Below, piece by piece: positions 33,960-42,816 of a stretch of 64,000 bases of DNA; the first letter of the stretch is position 1; each line of letters begins with the position of its first letter. The position numbers and the translations under genes were made by a program. The notes beneath the pieces are model-generated. The model made no database searches. It saw nothing but the letters and a program-made list of their open reading frames with translations, and was not told the origin of the DNA. The DNA comes from Lentilactobacillus kisonensis DSM 19906 = JCM 15041 (GTDB lineage Bacteria > Bacillota > Bacilli > Lactobacillales > Lactobacillaceae). The stretch lies in contig NZ_AZEB01000010.1 in NCBI RefSeq assembly GCF_001434135.1, positions 1 through 64,000 of the forward strand. The letters run 5' to 3'.

Positions 33960-34808
33960 ATGACACACTATGGGAAGACTTTTAAACACCTAAGAAAAGA
34001 AAAGGGCATCAGCATTGCCTCAGCAGCAGCCGGTGTCGTTTCCAAATCGTTTCTATCTCGGTTTGAGCGGGGCCTTTCAAATATTTCCTTTGCCAAAATG
34101 GTCGATTTATTAGTCAACATCAACGTTTCCGTGACCGAATTTATTTATCTGGACGCGGTTCGAAACGGTCAACTACCAGCTTTTCACTACGAGGAAACCA
34201 CCGATTACGTAGATAACCAGCAGCTCACTCACCCCGATTCCTACCGCCGGCAATATTACCAAACTGGTAGTGATCACGATTACCTCAACTATTTAAAGGC
34301 TAAGTCTCAAGCCCGTCAACCATTATCCGCCAGCCAGCGGCAGTTCGTCTACGATTACCTGTTTGGAACCGAAACCTGGACCCACTTCGAAGGCCGCCTT
34401 TTCATGGCAACCCTGACACTTTTTTCAACTGATCAGGTATTTATTTTGACCAAACAAATGGTTAAAAATGGCTCAGAAACGATTGACGTCAATTGGAATC
34501 ATCAAGCAGATTTTCTGTACATTATTTTAAAGGCTGCGTTAATAATGGCCTTTGCTGGAAACGAAAAGGCCCTTTCAACGCTAATTAGCTTGGCTCACAA
34601 AAGCATTCATAATCAACAGTATTTATATGAGAAAAGCGAACTGCACTTTTTGGAAGGTTTGCGATTGTATTTAGCGGGTGATAATGTCAAAGGAAAAAAA
34701 GCAGTAACGGAAACCTTACAGGTGTTCGATACATTGTCAGCACCTGCGTTGGTCAAACTGTACCAACAGTATTGGCGGTTATTTTTGAAACGAAACGCAC
34801 TGAACTAA
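33960..34808 (+). CDS. Rgg/GadR/MutR-family transcriptional regulator
   Basis: 282 residues. N-terminal HTH YGKTFKHLRKEKGISIASAAAGVVSKSFLSRFERGLSNISF, the characteristic Rgg form, followed by a helical TPR-like C-terminal domain to the end. Many Rgg proteins bind short peptide pheromones; no peptide gene was found alongside. GGAGGGG before ATG 33960. Divergent from the FMN reductase operon with about 80 bases between. Confidence 0.87.
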   Translation: MTHYGKTFKHLRKEKGISIASAAAGVVSKSFLSRFERGLSNISFAKMVDLLVNINVSVTEFIYLDAVRNGQLPAFHYEETTDYVDNQQLTHPDSYRRQYYQTGSDHDYLNYLKAKSQARQPLSASQRQFVYDYLFGTETWTHFEGRLFMATLTLFSTDQVFILTKQMVKNGSETIDVNWNHQADFLYIILKAALIMAFAGNEKALSTLISLAHKSIHNQQYLYEKSELHFLEGLRLYLAGDNVKGKKAVTETLQVFDTLSAPALVKLYQQYWRLFLKRNALN

Positions 34809-34837
34809 CTGACATGCTAACAATTGGGAGGATCTCA

Positions 34838-35401
34838 ATGCTAAGATCTGATAAACAGATTAAATCCATTATCCGCGACAATGCCAACTTAATGAAAATC
34901 CTTAAGATTATCCACGACCTTCATTTAAAGCAAGCCGCCCTTGCCGCTGGTAGTATTCGTAACACCGTTTGGCAAACATTAAGCGAGCAACCAATTACCC
35001 TTATTAACGATATTGATGTTGTCTTTTTCGACCCAACAATGCCCAAAAGCACTGATAGGTTAATTCAACAAGATTTGAACGACTGCGCTTCAGAATTTAA
35101 CTGGCAGGTCAAAAATGAAGTTTACATGAATGACTATGACTTTCCCAACAGCCCGATGTTTACCTCAGTTGAAGATGCAATCGCCCACTTCGTTGAAACC
35201 CCAACTTGTATCGGCGCTTACCTTCTTGACGGCGGTTTGAAACTCATTGCTCCGTATGGCACGGATGACCTGATTAATATGAGGTGTCAGCCAATCCCCC
35301 TATTTAGGAAAGACGAAGCCCACCTCAAGATTTATCGCAACCGAATTTTGAAAAAGCAATGGCAAAGGAAGTGGCCAAGGCTCACAATTGACTGGCATTA
35401 A
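34838..35401 (+). CDS. Nucleotidyltransferase-family protein (NTP_transf_6-like)
   Basis: 187 residues. AAGSIRNTVWQTL (residues about 34-46) and the metal-site LINDIDVVFFDP fit the PF06042 nucleotidyltransferase family. A second conserved region DAIAHFVETPTCIGAYL follows, as does YGTDDLINMRCQPIP. GGGAGGAT before ATG 34838, 29 bases after the Rgg stop, so probably co-transcribed. Cellular substrate unknown. Confidence 0.85.
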   Translation: MLRSDKQIKSIIRDNANLMKILKIIHDLHLKQAALAAGSIRNTVWQTLSEQPITLINDIDVVFFDPTMPKSTDRLIQQDLNDCASEFNWQVKNEVYMNDYDFPNSPMFTSVEDAIAHFVETPTCIGAYLLDGGLKLIAPYGTDDLINMRCQPIPLFRKDEAHLKIYRNRILKKQWQRKWPRLTIDWH

Positions 35402-35539
35402 TCATTTCCGTCTCCAAATTATAACTGGTAATATAAGTGCCAAAATAATATCACCAAGCGCACTCCGATAATGATCAAAGTATGCGTCAAGACCAGCGAG
35501 AACTAGTAGCGCAATGACAATCCAAATAATCCATCGCAT
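35402..35539 (-). CDS. 45-residue membrane protein
   Basis: Small frame with one helix at the start (WIIWIVIALLVLAGL) and a second (DIILALILPVIIW), then a basic end. The start lies eight bases after the stop of the 35547 gene, and its stop abuts that of the convergent nucleotidyltransferase. The ribosome site (GGTAA) is weak, so translation may depend on coupling. Not recognised. Confidence 0.5.
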   Translation of the reverse strand: MRWIIWIVIALLVLAGLDAYFDHYRSALGDIILALILPVIIWRRK

Positions 35540-35546
35540 TTTTTGA

Positions 35547-35726
35547 TTACCGATGAGTCTTCACATCCCCAAATGTCACAACTAGCACAAGCGCAACGAT
35601 AATTGCAACGATAGAACAAGCCATCATGACCATGTTTAACTCCTCAAGCCAGTTAAACTGAATCGTGATTTGCAACAGAACTGATAACAAGATTAAAGCT
35701 ACAACCGAATATTTTAAGGCCATCAT
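35547..35726 (-). CDS. 59-residue two-helix membrane protein
   Basis: AGGAG stands four bases before the first ATG and seven before the second. Helices SVVALILLSVLLQI and MVMMACSIVAIIVALVLVVTF with a short acidic loop. Followed by another tiny membrane gene. Not recognised. Confidence 0.6.
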   Translation of the reverse strand: MMALKYSVVALILLSVLLQITIQFNWLEELNMVMMACSIVAIIVALVLVVTFGDVKTHR

Positions 35727-35914
35727 TTTCTCCTACATTTATTATTAAACATTTTGTTTATCGTACCATTCCTGTAATGTTTACATCAAGAAACTATCAG
35801 TTGACGTCAGTTAATCTTCAAGCCCCAGAAAAAAAGTAGGACAAAAAATGTCATTTACGTTCTATTTTAGAATGTGACACTACGAAAACGTCGAAAATAA
35901 ATCAGCTTAAGGCC

Positions 35915-35971
35915 ATATAAGTAAAGGATCCGAATATCTGAAGTTCAGATATTCGGATCCTTTACTTATAT
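35915..35971. repeat. Perfect 57-bp palindrome
   Basis: Two exact 28-base arms face each other around a single G at 35943. The arm begins ATATAAGTAAAGG and contains GGATCC. It lies between divergent genes (35726 minus, 36098 plus), where a terminator is not expected. Apart from it I see nothing firm in 35727-36097. Confidence 0.95.
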
Positions 35972-36097
35972 TCTGGAAACTAATCGCTTTAATTACCGTT
36001 CTTCTTTTTTTGATAATTTCTGTAAAAGAATAATAAATTATTGTCTTGCAATAATTTATTTCTGTTATACAATAATGACGAAGGGAAAGTGATTGAT

Positions 36098-36640
36098 ATG
36101 ACCAATAAATATTCAAGTTCATTGTTAACAATGATGTATGTGATCAGCGTTATTATTTTAGCTTCATTAATTATCGGATTTGGCACACTTACGTTAATCT
36201 TTTTGATTTTAGGAGTCGTCGCTTTAGTTAATCCATCAGCGAGACTGGGGATTCTGCACGATATCCTGAGTGGTATCGGCAACGTTAACAGCCCATGGGC
36301 AATCCTGTTTGCGATTTTATTTTTACTATTCATCATCGCAATGTCAATCTTAATTGCTTGGTCCGTCTTCAAGTTAATTCAAAACGTCCAGCACAAGATT
36401 TTCTTCGAAACAAGCACGCTTCGCTATATCAAAGGCGTCCTCTGGGGATATGGTGCCATTATTATTTGGGACTACTTAGGCTCAGTTATTGCTGGTAGTT
36501 TTGGGTTAGACATTGGGACAATCGGTTCAGATCAATCCAGTAGCGGCATCAGTCTATTAATGTGGTTTGCGCTTTATGCCATTTACATTATTTTCAAATA
36601 TGGTATTCAGCTTCAAGATGACTCCAATAAAATCGTTTAG
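36098..36640 (+). CDS. DUF2975 membrane protein
   Basis: 180 residues, four helices. The pattern with the second-to-third-helix KLIQNVQHKIFFETSTLRYIKGVLWGYG is the DUF2975 signature. AAGGGAAAGTGA before ATG 36098. It is followed after eight bases by a small XRE gene, which is the usual pairing for DUF2975 proteins (YoaS/YozG in Bacillus). Confidence 0.88.
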   Translation: MTNKYSSSLLTMMYVISVIILASLIIGFGTLTLIFLILGVVALVNPSARLGILHDILSGIGNVNSPWAILFAILFLLFIIAMSILIAWSVFKLIQNVQHKIFFETSTLRYIKGVLWGYGAIIIWDYLGSVIAGSFGLDIGTIGSDQSSSGISLLMWFALYAIYIIFKYGIQLQDDSNKIV

Positions 36641-36648
36641 GGGGTGGC

Positions 36649-36885
36649 TTGCCATTGATTAAAGTGACCATCGATAAAGTTCTTTTAGACCGTCAAATCA
36701 CCTCTAAGATGCTGGCAGCGGAGATTGGCATCACCCCTGCCAACCTATCAATACTGAAAACCGGTAAGGCCAAAGGAATTCGGTTTGCGACCTTAGCGCG
36801 AATTTGTAAAGTACTAGATTGCCAGCCTGGTGACATTCTGACGTATGTAGCCGATGATGCCACCGATGACGATCAACTGGCATAA
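36649..36885 (+). CDS. Small Cro/C1-type regulator, YozG-like
   Basis: About 76-78 residues. KMLAAEIGITPANLSILKTGKAKGIRFATLARICKVLDCQPGDIL is the YozG-type HTH_26 signature. TTG starts at 36649 or 36655; the second is better spaced from the GGGGG site. Overlapping context with DUF2975 suggests it controls its own operon, including the CPBP gene downstream. Confidence 0.88.
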   Translation: MPLIKVTIDKVLLDRQITSKMLAAEIGITPANLSILKTGKAKGIRFATLARICKVLDCQPGDILTYVADDATDDDQLA

Positions 36886-36906
36886 AAGTTAACGGAGGAA
36901 ATTGTC

Positions 36907-38115
36907 TTGAATCGAAAATCAGGCTTTTTATTATTGAAAATTGAGTGCCTATTAATTGCACTCGTAGTGATCACGATATCTTTACTGAAGATCAGCTTCC
37001 TACCAGTTCCAAATAGCTCGTTGATCCTCGTTATCGTCAATTTAATGGCTGCACTTCCGCTGATGAGTCAGCCAAGGCGGGCGCTGATAATTGCTAATAA
37101 CTTTTTTAAACTATTATTAATTGGTGTTTTTCCTTCCTCACTTAGTCTTGCAATCTGTCTGCTAGGCGCACCACTTGTTGCAAAATTAGCGATTGCAAAC
37201 TGGTTTGTCGCCATTATTGTTTTAACTTGCTTTGGATTACTTTCATTGCCATTCCTAAAGGTCACGCTGCTGTCATTTCAAACAATTGGATGGCAGATCG
37301 CTGGTAGCATTACGCTTATGATGACGTTTACCTTAATGTGGTTTAGTTTTCGATTCCTGAACTTTTCAATTAACATCGGTAATCCAATCATGTGGTTATC
37401 CTTCTTAATGTCATTTAGTATTTCCATTTATGCTATGAACCAGTGGGGTTACCGTTTTCCGCGGTTTAGAATTAATTCGAAAGTTAATTATTGGTGGTTA
37501 AGCTTAGCCATTGCGACCGGCCTACTGAACTTAGGAATGTCCGCTGGTAGTTGGTCACACTTGTTTACAAGGTTTCAACTTATTATTGATACCCATTCCC
37601 TAGCGGCCATTTCATTCACGATTTTGTGGGTTGGCATTCGAGAAGAATTTATGTTTAGGTACCTGTTTTTATGGCCGCTATTATCAATTAAAGCAAAGTC
37701 TGATCAAAAGAAGGTCGTGTGGGCAACTTTGATTAGTTCTGGCGTATTCGGGTTGTTTCACGCTGAACATTTATTCTCTGGACAACAACTTCTCCAAACT
37801 GGTTTACAAATTTTTGCCGCCTTTGGGGTTGGCATGTTATTCAGCGTGATCACCTTATATACAGGGACAATTTGGATTACCGTCATCCTTCATCTTATGA
37901 TTGATCTGATTGGCTACCCAATGACCACTTCCAGTACATTTGCGGGGTCAGGGATGCCCATCTACCTGACTGAATTTATTATCATCACCCGAGTTATTGA
38001 ATTGATCGTTGTCTTCCTCATTTTAAAAAACAGGAACGCCCAAGCAGCTTTCGCACAAACGCTGCGGCGAATCCGCAAACCAAATCGCAATCACGATATG
38101 TTAAAAGAAGGGTAA
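36907..38115 (+). CDS. CPBP family intramembrane metalloprotease
   Basis: 402 residues, about ten helices. GIREEFMFRYLFLWP carries the EExxxR motif, SSGVFGLFHAEHLF carries the second histidine-bearing motif, and LHLMIDLIG the third. These are the catalytic motifs of the CaaX/Abi family. The length is above the usual 220-300 because of extra N-terminal helices. TTG start with GGAGG upstream, 21 bases after the XRE gene. Possible role in bacteriocin self-immunity or protein maturation. Confidence 0.87.
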   Translation: MNRKSGFLLLKIECLLIALVVITISLLKISFLPVPNSSLILVIVNLMAALPLMSQPRRALIIANNFFKLLLIGVFPSSLSLAICLLGAPLVAKLAIANWFVAIIVLTCFGLLSLPFLKVTLLSFQTIGWQIAGSITLMMTFTLMWFSFRFLNFSINIGNPIMWLSFLMSFSISIYAMNQWGYRFPRFRINSKVNYWWLSLAIATGLLNLGMSAGSWSHLFTRFQLIIDTHSLAAISFTILWVGIREEFMFRYLFLWPLLSIKAKSDQKKVVWATLISSGVFGLFHAEHLFSGQQLLQTGLQIFAAFGVGMLFSVITLYTGTIWITVILHLMIDLIGYPMTTSSTFAGSGMPIYLTEFIIITRVIELIVVFLILKNRNAQAAFAQTLRRIRKPNRNHDMLKEG

Positions 38116-38116
38116 A

Positions 38117-38176
38117 AAACAGACTGGCGGGGTTGGTGCAAAATGATTTCTTGCATCAACCTCGCTAGTCTGTTTT
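38117..38176 (+). terminator. Terminator after the CPBP gene
   Basis: Long stem ACAGACTgGCGgGGTTG paired with CAACCTCGCTAGTCTGT, then TTTTC; starts directly after the stop. With A-runs on its left it can act on both strands. Confidence 0.85.
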
Positions 38177-38247
38177 CTATGTGTGGCTATTCAGCCAAGA
38201 TTAAAGAACGCTATGTCAAACAGGTATGCCATTAAAATCTTATCATT

Positions 38248-39636
38248 CTAATTGTTATTAGTAGAACTCTCAGATTCTGGTAAAGAGGCCTTAGTAAACT
38301 TTGAAATTGCCCAGCTGCCCAATAATGCAATTAGCATGAATGGGAAGAAGTCCAAGCCAACGCTATATAGCGGGATATGATTGCCGGCCCAGGTGTTAAT
38401 TGCAGAGATGAAGGCTGTGTTGGCAAAGATTGGTGGTAAATTGTGAATTAAATCCAGAATAGCGGGAATCATGGTAAAAGCAATCGTCGACTTATAGATT
38501 AATTGGCGTCTGCCAATCAACGGCCGCATAATGCCCAGGATAATCAGCGCAATTGCCAGCGGGTAAAGGAAACTCAAGATTGGTGAGGAGTACAAAATAA
38601 TTTGATCCAATCCGAAGTTGGCAATGGAGAACGAAACGATTGTCGCAAAGATCAAGAAACGGTGGTAACCAATCTTAGGGAATCGGCGGCCCCAATCTTG
38701 GGAAAGTGACGTGATAAGCCCAATTGAGGTTGTTAAACAAGCAATCAGCGTTAAGGCAGCTAAGATTGAAGCACCAGCCATGCCAGTGTAGTGCTGCATA
38801 ATGGTGGTAAATGCGGTACCACCGTCAGCACTCAACTTAGTGTATGACAAGCTAGAAGCACCTAAAGCAATTAGGAAAATGTAAATTAAGGCTTCAAATC
38901 CCATCGTCAGCGCGCCAATCCACGCAACTGATTTGGAACGTTGCCGGTTGTCTTTTTGACCAAAGAGCTTAAGTGCAGTAACAATGGTAACCCCAAATCC
39001 TAAGCCGGCTAAGGCATCCATCGTGTTATACCCTTGTAGAAAACCATTGATTAATGAACCAGTTCCCTTACCAGCTGCTGGCAGGAGTGACATACTGCGC
39101 ATGTCGCCACCCTTTAAGAAAAAGGCAACGAAGAATAGGAATGCTAGCAACAATACCAGAATTGGGTTCAAAATCTTCCCAACGTTTCTAGTGATCTTAT
39201 TCTGATTATAGGCAAGTAACAGTGTTGCTCCAAAGAATAGCAGTGAGAAAATGAGGAGGCTCATTTGCGTCCAAGCCTTAGGAATAAATGGTTGAATTCC
39301 CATTGAAAACGTTACGGTTGCTGTCCGGGGTGATGCAATCAATAGCCCTAATGACGAATGGGTTAAGATAAGGAACGCCAGGGCAAAGATTCTCCCAGCG
39401 GGCAATGCCAAGTCGTACATACTGCTACTTTCAGTCATGCTAATAGATAAAATCGATAACAATGGCAAACAAATTGCAGAAACTAAGAAACCAATGGCGG
39501 CAGGTAGCCAGTTTTGACCAGCCATTTGCCCTAAATGAATCGGAAAAATCAAGTTACCAGCACCAAAGAACATCCCAAATAATAATGATGCGGTAATAAT
39601 GTATTGCTTACGCGTTAAATAAATCTTTTTGTCCAT
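38248..39636 (-). CDS. brnQ: Branched-chain amino acid:cation symporter
   Basis: 462 residues, 12 helices, LIV-II (BrnQ) family: KQYIITASLLFGMFFGAGNLIFPIHLG at the N-terminus is diagnostic, followed by PLLSILSISM and GFLQGYNTMDALAGLGFG. Imports Leu, Ile and Val with Na+ or H+. ATG 39636 after AGGAGG. A T-box leader (39690-39999) governs transcription, so uptake rises when the matching tRNA is uncharged. Confidence 0.93.
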   Translation of the reverse strand: MDKKIYLTRKQYIITASLLFGMFFGAGNLIFPIHLGQMAGQNWLPAAIGFLVSAICLPLLSILSISMTESSSMYDLALPAGRIFALAFLILTHSSLGLLIASPRTATVTFSMGIQPFIPKAWTQMSLLIFSLLFFGATLLLAYNQNKITRNVGKILNPILVLLLAFLFFVAFFLKGGDMRSMSLLPAAGKGTGSLINGFLQGYNTMDALAGLGFGVTIVTALKLFGQKDNRQRSKSVAWIGALTMGFEALIYIFLIALGASSLSYTKLSADGGTAFTTIMQHYTGMAGASILAALTLIACLTTSIGLITSLSQDWGRRFPKIGYHRFLIFATIVSFSIANFGLDQIILYSSPILSFLYPLAIALIILGIMRPLIGRRQLIYKSTIAFTMIPAILDLIHNLPPIFANTAFISAINTWAGNHIPLYSVGLDFFPFMLIALLGSWAISKFTKASLPESESSTNNN

Positions 39637-39689
39637 ATCGCATTTCCTCCTGTGTGAATCGGTTATTTGACTAAATTTGATTGACAACG

Positions 39690-39999
39690 AAAAAAACGTC
39701 CTTAGCTGTTTTATAAACAGCTAAGGACGTCTGCACGTGTTACCACCTTTATTCCTAATTATCTCACAATAATTAGCTCGAAAAGTACGACCTAGGCCAA
39801 GCCGGCTTAGCCTAAGTGATACTCCATTGCGGTAATGGGCGCATTCCCAGTAACGACTACATTGAAAATCATCGTTACAACTTGTAGACTACTTTCGTTA
39901 TCAATCCGACTGCCCCATCGCACCAAGTCGAGGCTCTCTTCAAGTCGTTATGAAAACTACTCTTCTACGCATCGTTTTTTGCATATCTCGTTGTCATTG
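39690..39999 (-). ncRNA. T-box leader of brnQ
   Basis: The minus strand carries the T-box core AAAGGTGGTAACACG (about 39736-39752), then the terminator at 39696-39730 (GACGTCCTTAGCTG pairs with its mate, followed by TTTTTTTC). Upstream lies a Stem I-like region of about 200 bases with AGAGAG and AGTAG elements. An ATT triplet lies in the expected specifier area, which would mean Ile, but I could not settle this. Uncharged tRNA would block terminator formation and switch on brnQ. Confidence 0.88.
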
Positions 40000-40005
40000 C
40001 TTAGA

Positions 40006-40034
40006 ATTTTATCCACTCACTATGAGAATGTCAA
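40006..40034 (-). promoter_or_regulatory. Promoter of the brnQ T-box transcript
   Basis: TTGACA (40029-40034) and TAAAAT (40006-40011) on the minus strand with a 17-base spacer, placing the start near 39999 at the head of the T-box. Confidence 0.8.
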
Positions 40035-40115
40035 GCACTTTTCTTAAAAAATGTGAAAATAACTTATTGTAGTTTGGGTGAATCCATTGGTAGCACTAAT
40101 TTCTCAGTAACCAAA

Positions 40116-41519
40116 TTATTTTGCGGACCGAAATAGTTTGCGAAATAGGATAAAGTTGATAATTCCAATAAAAGCCAACATACCAAAAGCGACCTGACTG
40201 CCGGCCGCAATATTTTCGGCGTTAGAAAAGTTCGCCAGATTAACCGAGGTCATCAACGTCGCAATGATCGTTGTTCCTAATGAACCCGCGACCATATTCC
40301 CGGTGCCATATAGTGCATTGGCATCATTTCGTTCATCCCGATTCAACTTTTCAAGCCCGTACGCCATACTATTACCAAAGGCCATTGACCTTCCCGCCGC
40401 AAAAATCGTATATAAGATAATAATATTCATGATACTGATATGCTGACCAAAAATTGTAAAGATCACCAAAGGAATAAAGAAAAGGGTGTTCCCCAAGTAG
40501 AGCGGTAACTTACCCCCCAAATGATCCAGCATCCAACCATACAATGGCTGACCAAACCCGTTCAAAATACTTCCGGGAAGTAAAATCAACCCACCAATAA
40601 AGGAACTGGCACCATTGACCATTTGTACATAACTCGGCAACATGAAATTAATCCCAATATTCGAATATTGCAGTAAAACGTAGGGTAAGAAGCTAAACAA
40701 AAAAGCGGATCGTTTAAAAACTGATAGTTTGAAAAGGGCCTTTTGACTATACTTAGAACGCCAGCCAAACAAGCCGAACATCACAACGCTTAGGATGATA
40801 TAGACCGAAAATTTAATTAAGACATGGGGCTGCCCAAGGATGTTGAACCCCATCAATAAACTAATCAGGCCAATAGAAAGTAGCCCAAACCGCAACCAGT
40901 CAAACTCATAGTGTTCGGTTGGTGAATATTGTTTGATAATCAACACACCTAAAATGAGCAGCACCAAAGTAACCGGCACAGTAATCCAAAAGATCATTCG
41001 CCAACTGGCAAACGCCACGACAGCCCCACCAAAAGTTGGCCCGATCGCAGGGGCTACCAACACGATTAGGTTAGCCATTCCCATGTATGTGCCTAGTTTA
41101 TGCGGTGGAACGACATCGAGGATAATGTTATTCATCAAAGGACCCGTTAAGCCGACACAACCAGCTTGGATAATTCGCCCAATTAGAAGCAGCCAATAAG
41201 AAGTAGCAAGCCCACACATAATATCGCCGACAATAAAAAGAAGGGCAGCGGAAATAAATAATTGCTTATTCGTAAATCGCCGTTTTAAAAATGCTGAGGT
41301 GATGGTCAGTAACGCCACTGTCAACAAATACCCTGTCGTCACCCACTGAACCGTTGCTAGTGAAATTTGAAAGTGTTTCATGAGAGTTGGGAAGGTCACG
41401 TTCATTGAGGTTTCCGTTAAGACCCCCATAAAGGTCATTAGGGCAACAACGGTGATTGCAAGGAATGGATGTTGTTTGGTATCATTCTGGTTTGCGTTTG
41501 AGTTTGCGATTGAATTCAT
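40116..41519 (-). CDS. DHA2-family MFS drug/H+ exporter
   Basis: 467 residues, 14 helices. Early motif LTETSMNVTFPTLMKHFQIS with motif D1, then SAFLKRRFTNKQLF (motif A) and the QWVTTGYLLTVALLTI segment; GPTFGGAVVAFASWRMIFW is motif C of DHA2 antiporters. AGGGGGA precedes ATG 41519. Upstream in the same direction is an XRE membrane regulator with a hairpin between. Substrate probably a drug or toxic compound. Confidence 0.9.
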   Translation of the reverse strand: MNSIANSNANQNDTKQHPFLAITVVALMTFMGVLTETSMNVTFPTLMKHFQISLATVQWVTTGYLLTVALLTITSAFLKRRFTNKQLFISAALLFIVGDIMCGLATSYWLLLIGRIIQAGCVGLTGPLMNNIILDVVPPHKLGTYMGMANLIVLVAPAIGPTFGGAVVAFASWRMIFWITVPVTLVLLILGVLIIKQYSPTEHYEFDWLRFGLLSIGLISLLMGFNILGQPHVLIKFSVYIILSVVMFGLFGWRSKYSQKALFKLSVFKRSAFLFSFLPYVLLQYSNIGINFMLPSYVQMVNGASSFIGGLILLPGSILNGFGQPLYGWMLDHLGGKLPLYLGNTLFFIPLVIFTIFGQHISIMNIIILYTIFAAGRSMAFGNSMAYGLEKLNRDERNDANALYGTGNMVAGSLGTTIIATLMTSVNLANFSNAENIAAGSQVAFGMLAFIGIINFILFRKLFRSAK

Positions 41520-41632
41520 GAGCTGTCCCCCTATGACTGAAATAAATTGATACCTATACATCGTACCATTTACTAACATAAAATGGATAGCAATTTTAGT
41601 AAAAATAGCAAAAGCAACATGAACCGTACAAA

Positions 41633-41672
41633 GTCCAGGCAGAAGCTACATGTCATCAGCTTCTACCTGGAC
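41633..41672 (-). terminator. Long hairpin between XRE and MFS genes
   Basis: GTCCAGGCAGAAGCT pairs with AGCTTCTACCTGGAC, one mismatch. On the minus strand it is followed by TTTG only, so it may be a weak terminator after the XRE gene or an attenuating structure in the MFS leader. Confidence 0.5.
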
Positions 41673-41753
41673 CCGTTATGATACCTTTTCTAATTCTCAC
41701 TTTAATTAATCATGCTGGTACATCCCAACCAACACAAAGATGTCTCTCACCAA

Positions 41754-42410
41754 TCAAATTCCAAAGATTTTAATCAGATAAAAGTTGAAAATTGCCCATA
41801 TAATCAAGACTCCCAAAATAACGATACCGATAACCCATAATATGGTGTGCTTTTTAGATGCTATTTCAGGACCACCGCTTCCTTGCTGAGTATAGGCTGA
41901 GTTTAAGCTTTCCGCTAATGGGAATTTCCGAAAAAGTTGTGGATCCAGCCAATTGACTTCAACAAGTTTAATAACGCCAAATCCCACTGGCCACAAAATC
42001 AGCCAAACAATACCACCAACATCTAATATCATGTCATTATATGTCAAGGAAAGTAGCGCTGCCAGCAACACCATTAAAACAATGAACCCGATGTTGATAC
42101 AGGTATGATAGAATTTTTGCAACGCAGACCATTTGCGAGTTTGCTCTGCTTTATTATGATCAAACGTCATAATTTCTTGGCCTTTATCTGAGTCTGGGAG
42201 TGACTCAAATAGATCATTTATTTGAACGTTTAGTGCCTTTGCAATTAAATTCAAGGTCTCCAAGCTACCATCTTCTCCGGATTCCAATCTCTGAATTGTC
42301 CGCGTATTAACTTGACTCACTTCGGACAAATGTTCTTGAGTCCAACCACGTTGTTTTCGTAAACTTGCAATTCTTGTTTTAGTCATCATTAAGGTTTCGA
42401 AGGGGTTCAT
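41754..42410 (-). CDS. XRE-family regulator with membrane domain
   Basis: 218 residues. HTH WTQEHLSEVSQVNTRTIQRLESGEDGSLETLNLIAKALNV in residues about 22-62, then helices NIGFIVLMVLLAALLSL, GGIVWLILWPVGFGVI and IGIVILGVLIIWAIFNFYLI. The start is uncertain: no ribosome site precedes the ATG at 42410, nor MMTK eight codons on. The NTRTIQRLESG form differs from the other XRE membrane proteins here. Upstream of an MFS exporter in the same direction. Confidence 0.78.
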   Translation of the reverse strand: MNPFETLMMTKTRIASLRKQRGWTQEHLSEVSQVNTRTIQRLESGEDGSLETLNLIAKALNVQINDLFESLPDSDKGQEIMTFDHNKAEQTRKWSALQKFYHTCINIGFIVLMVLLAALLSLTYNDMILDVGGIVWLILWPVGFGVIKLVEVNWLDPQLFRKFPLAESLNSAYTQQGSGGPEIASKKHTILWVIGIVILGVLIIWAIFNFYLIKIFGI

Positions 42411-42816
42411 GAGCTAGCTTAATTACCGCTTCGAATACTCCTTTCAAGTAAATTTAAATCACTCGTGCATTTATGATTCACCTAAAAGATAGCACATCTT
42501 ACGCAACGGTAACACGACAGCGCCACGACAAAGACCCGACAGTTAACAATTGCGGGTATCTCCTACGTCAAAAATAAAACAATCTAAAAATTAGACCCAG
42601 TTAAAAGCGAAATCATGACAACTTCTAACCAGATCTAATTTCCAATTATTTAATGAAACATATAATAACCACTCACGATAGTTATCATATAATTTACACT
42701 GCTATATTATGTGTCAGGCTGCTGCCTGAAGTGATGCTTATGTGAATATAGATTCATACAATGTTACACTACTTCATTAAGAATGCGAGTACCATCCCCT
42801 TAACCGAATTTGATAA
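42411..42816. other. Gene-free stretch between XRE and aminotransferase genes
   Basis: AT-rich 406 bases. It must hold the XRE promoter and the 3' end of the aminotransferase operon. A TATAAT occurs near 42690 on the plus strand but no gene follows it. GTCAGGCTGCTGCCTGA at about 42714 may be a shred of a hairpin repeat. I see no convincing terminator, RNA or ORF. Confidence 0.5.

Noticed and set aside
42714-42735. GTCAGGCTGCTGCCTGA resembling a hairpin repeat end
   Set aside because: Only a short piece with no matching second end. It cannot be separated from chance.
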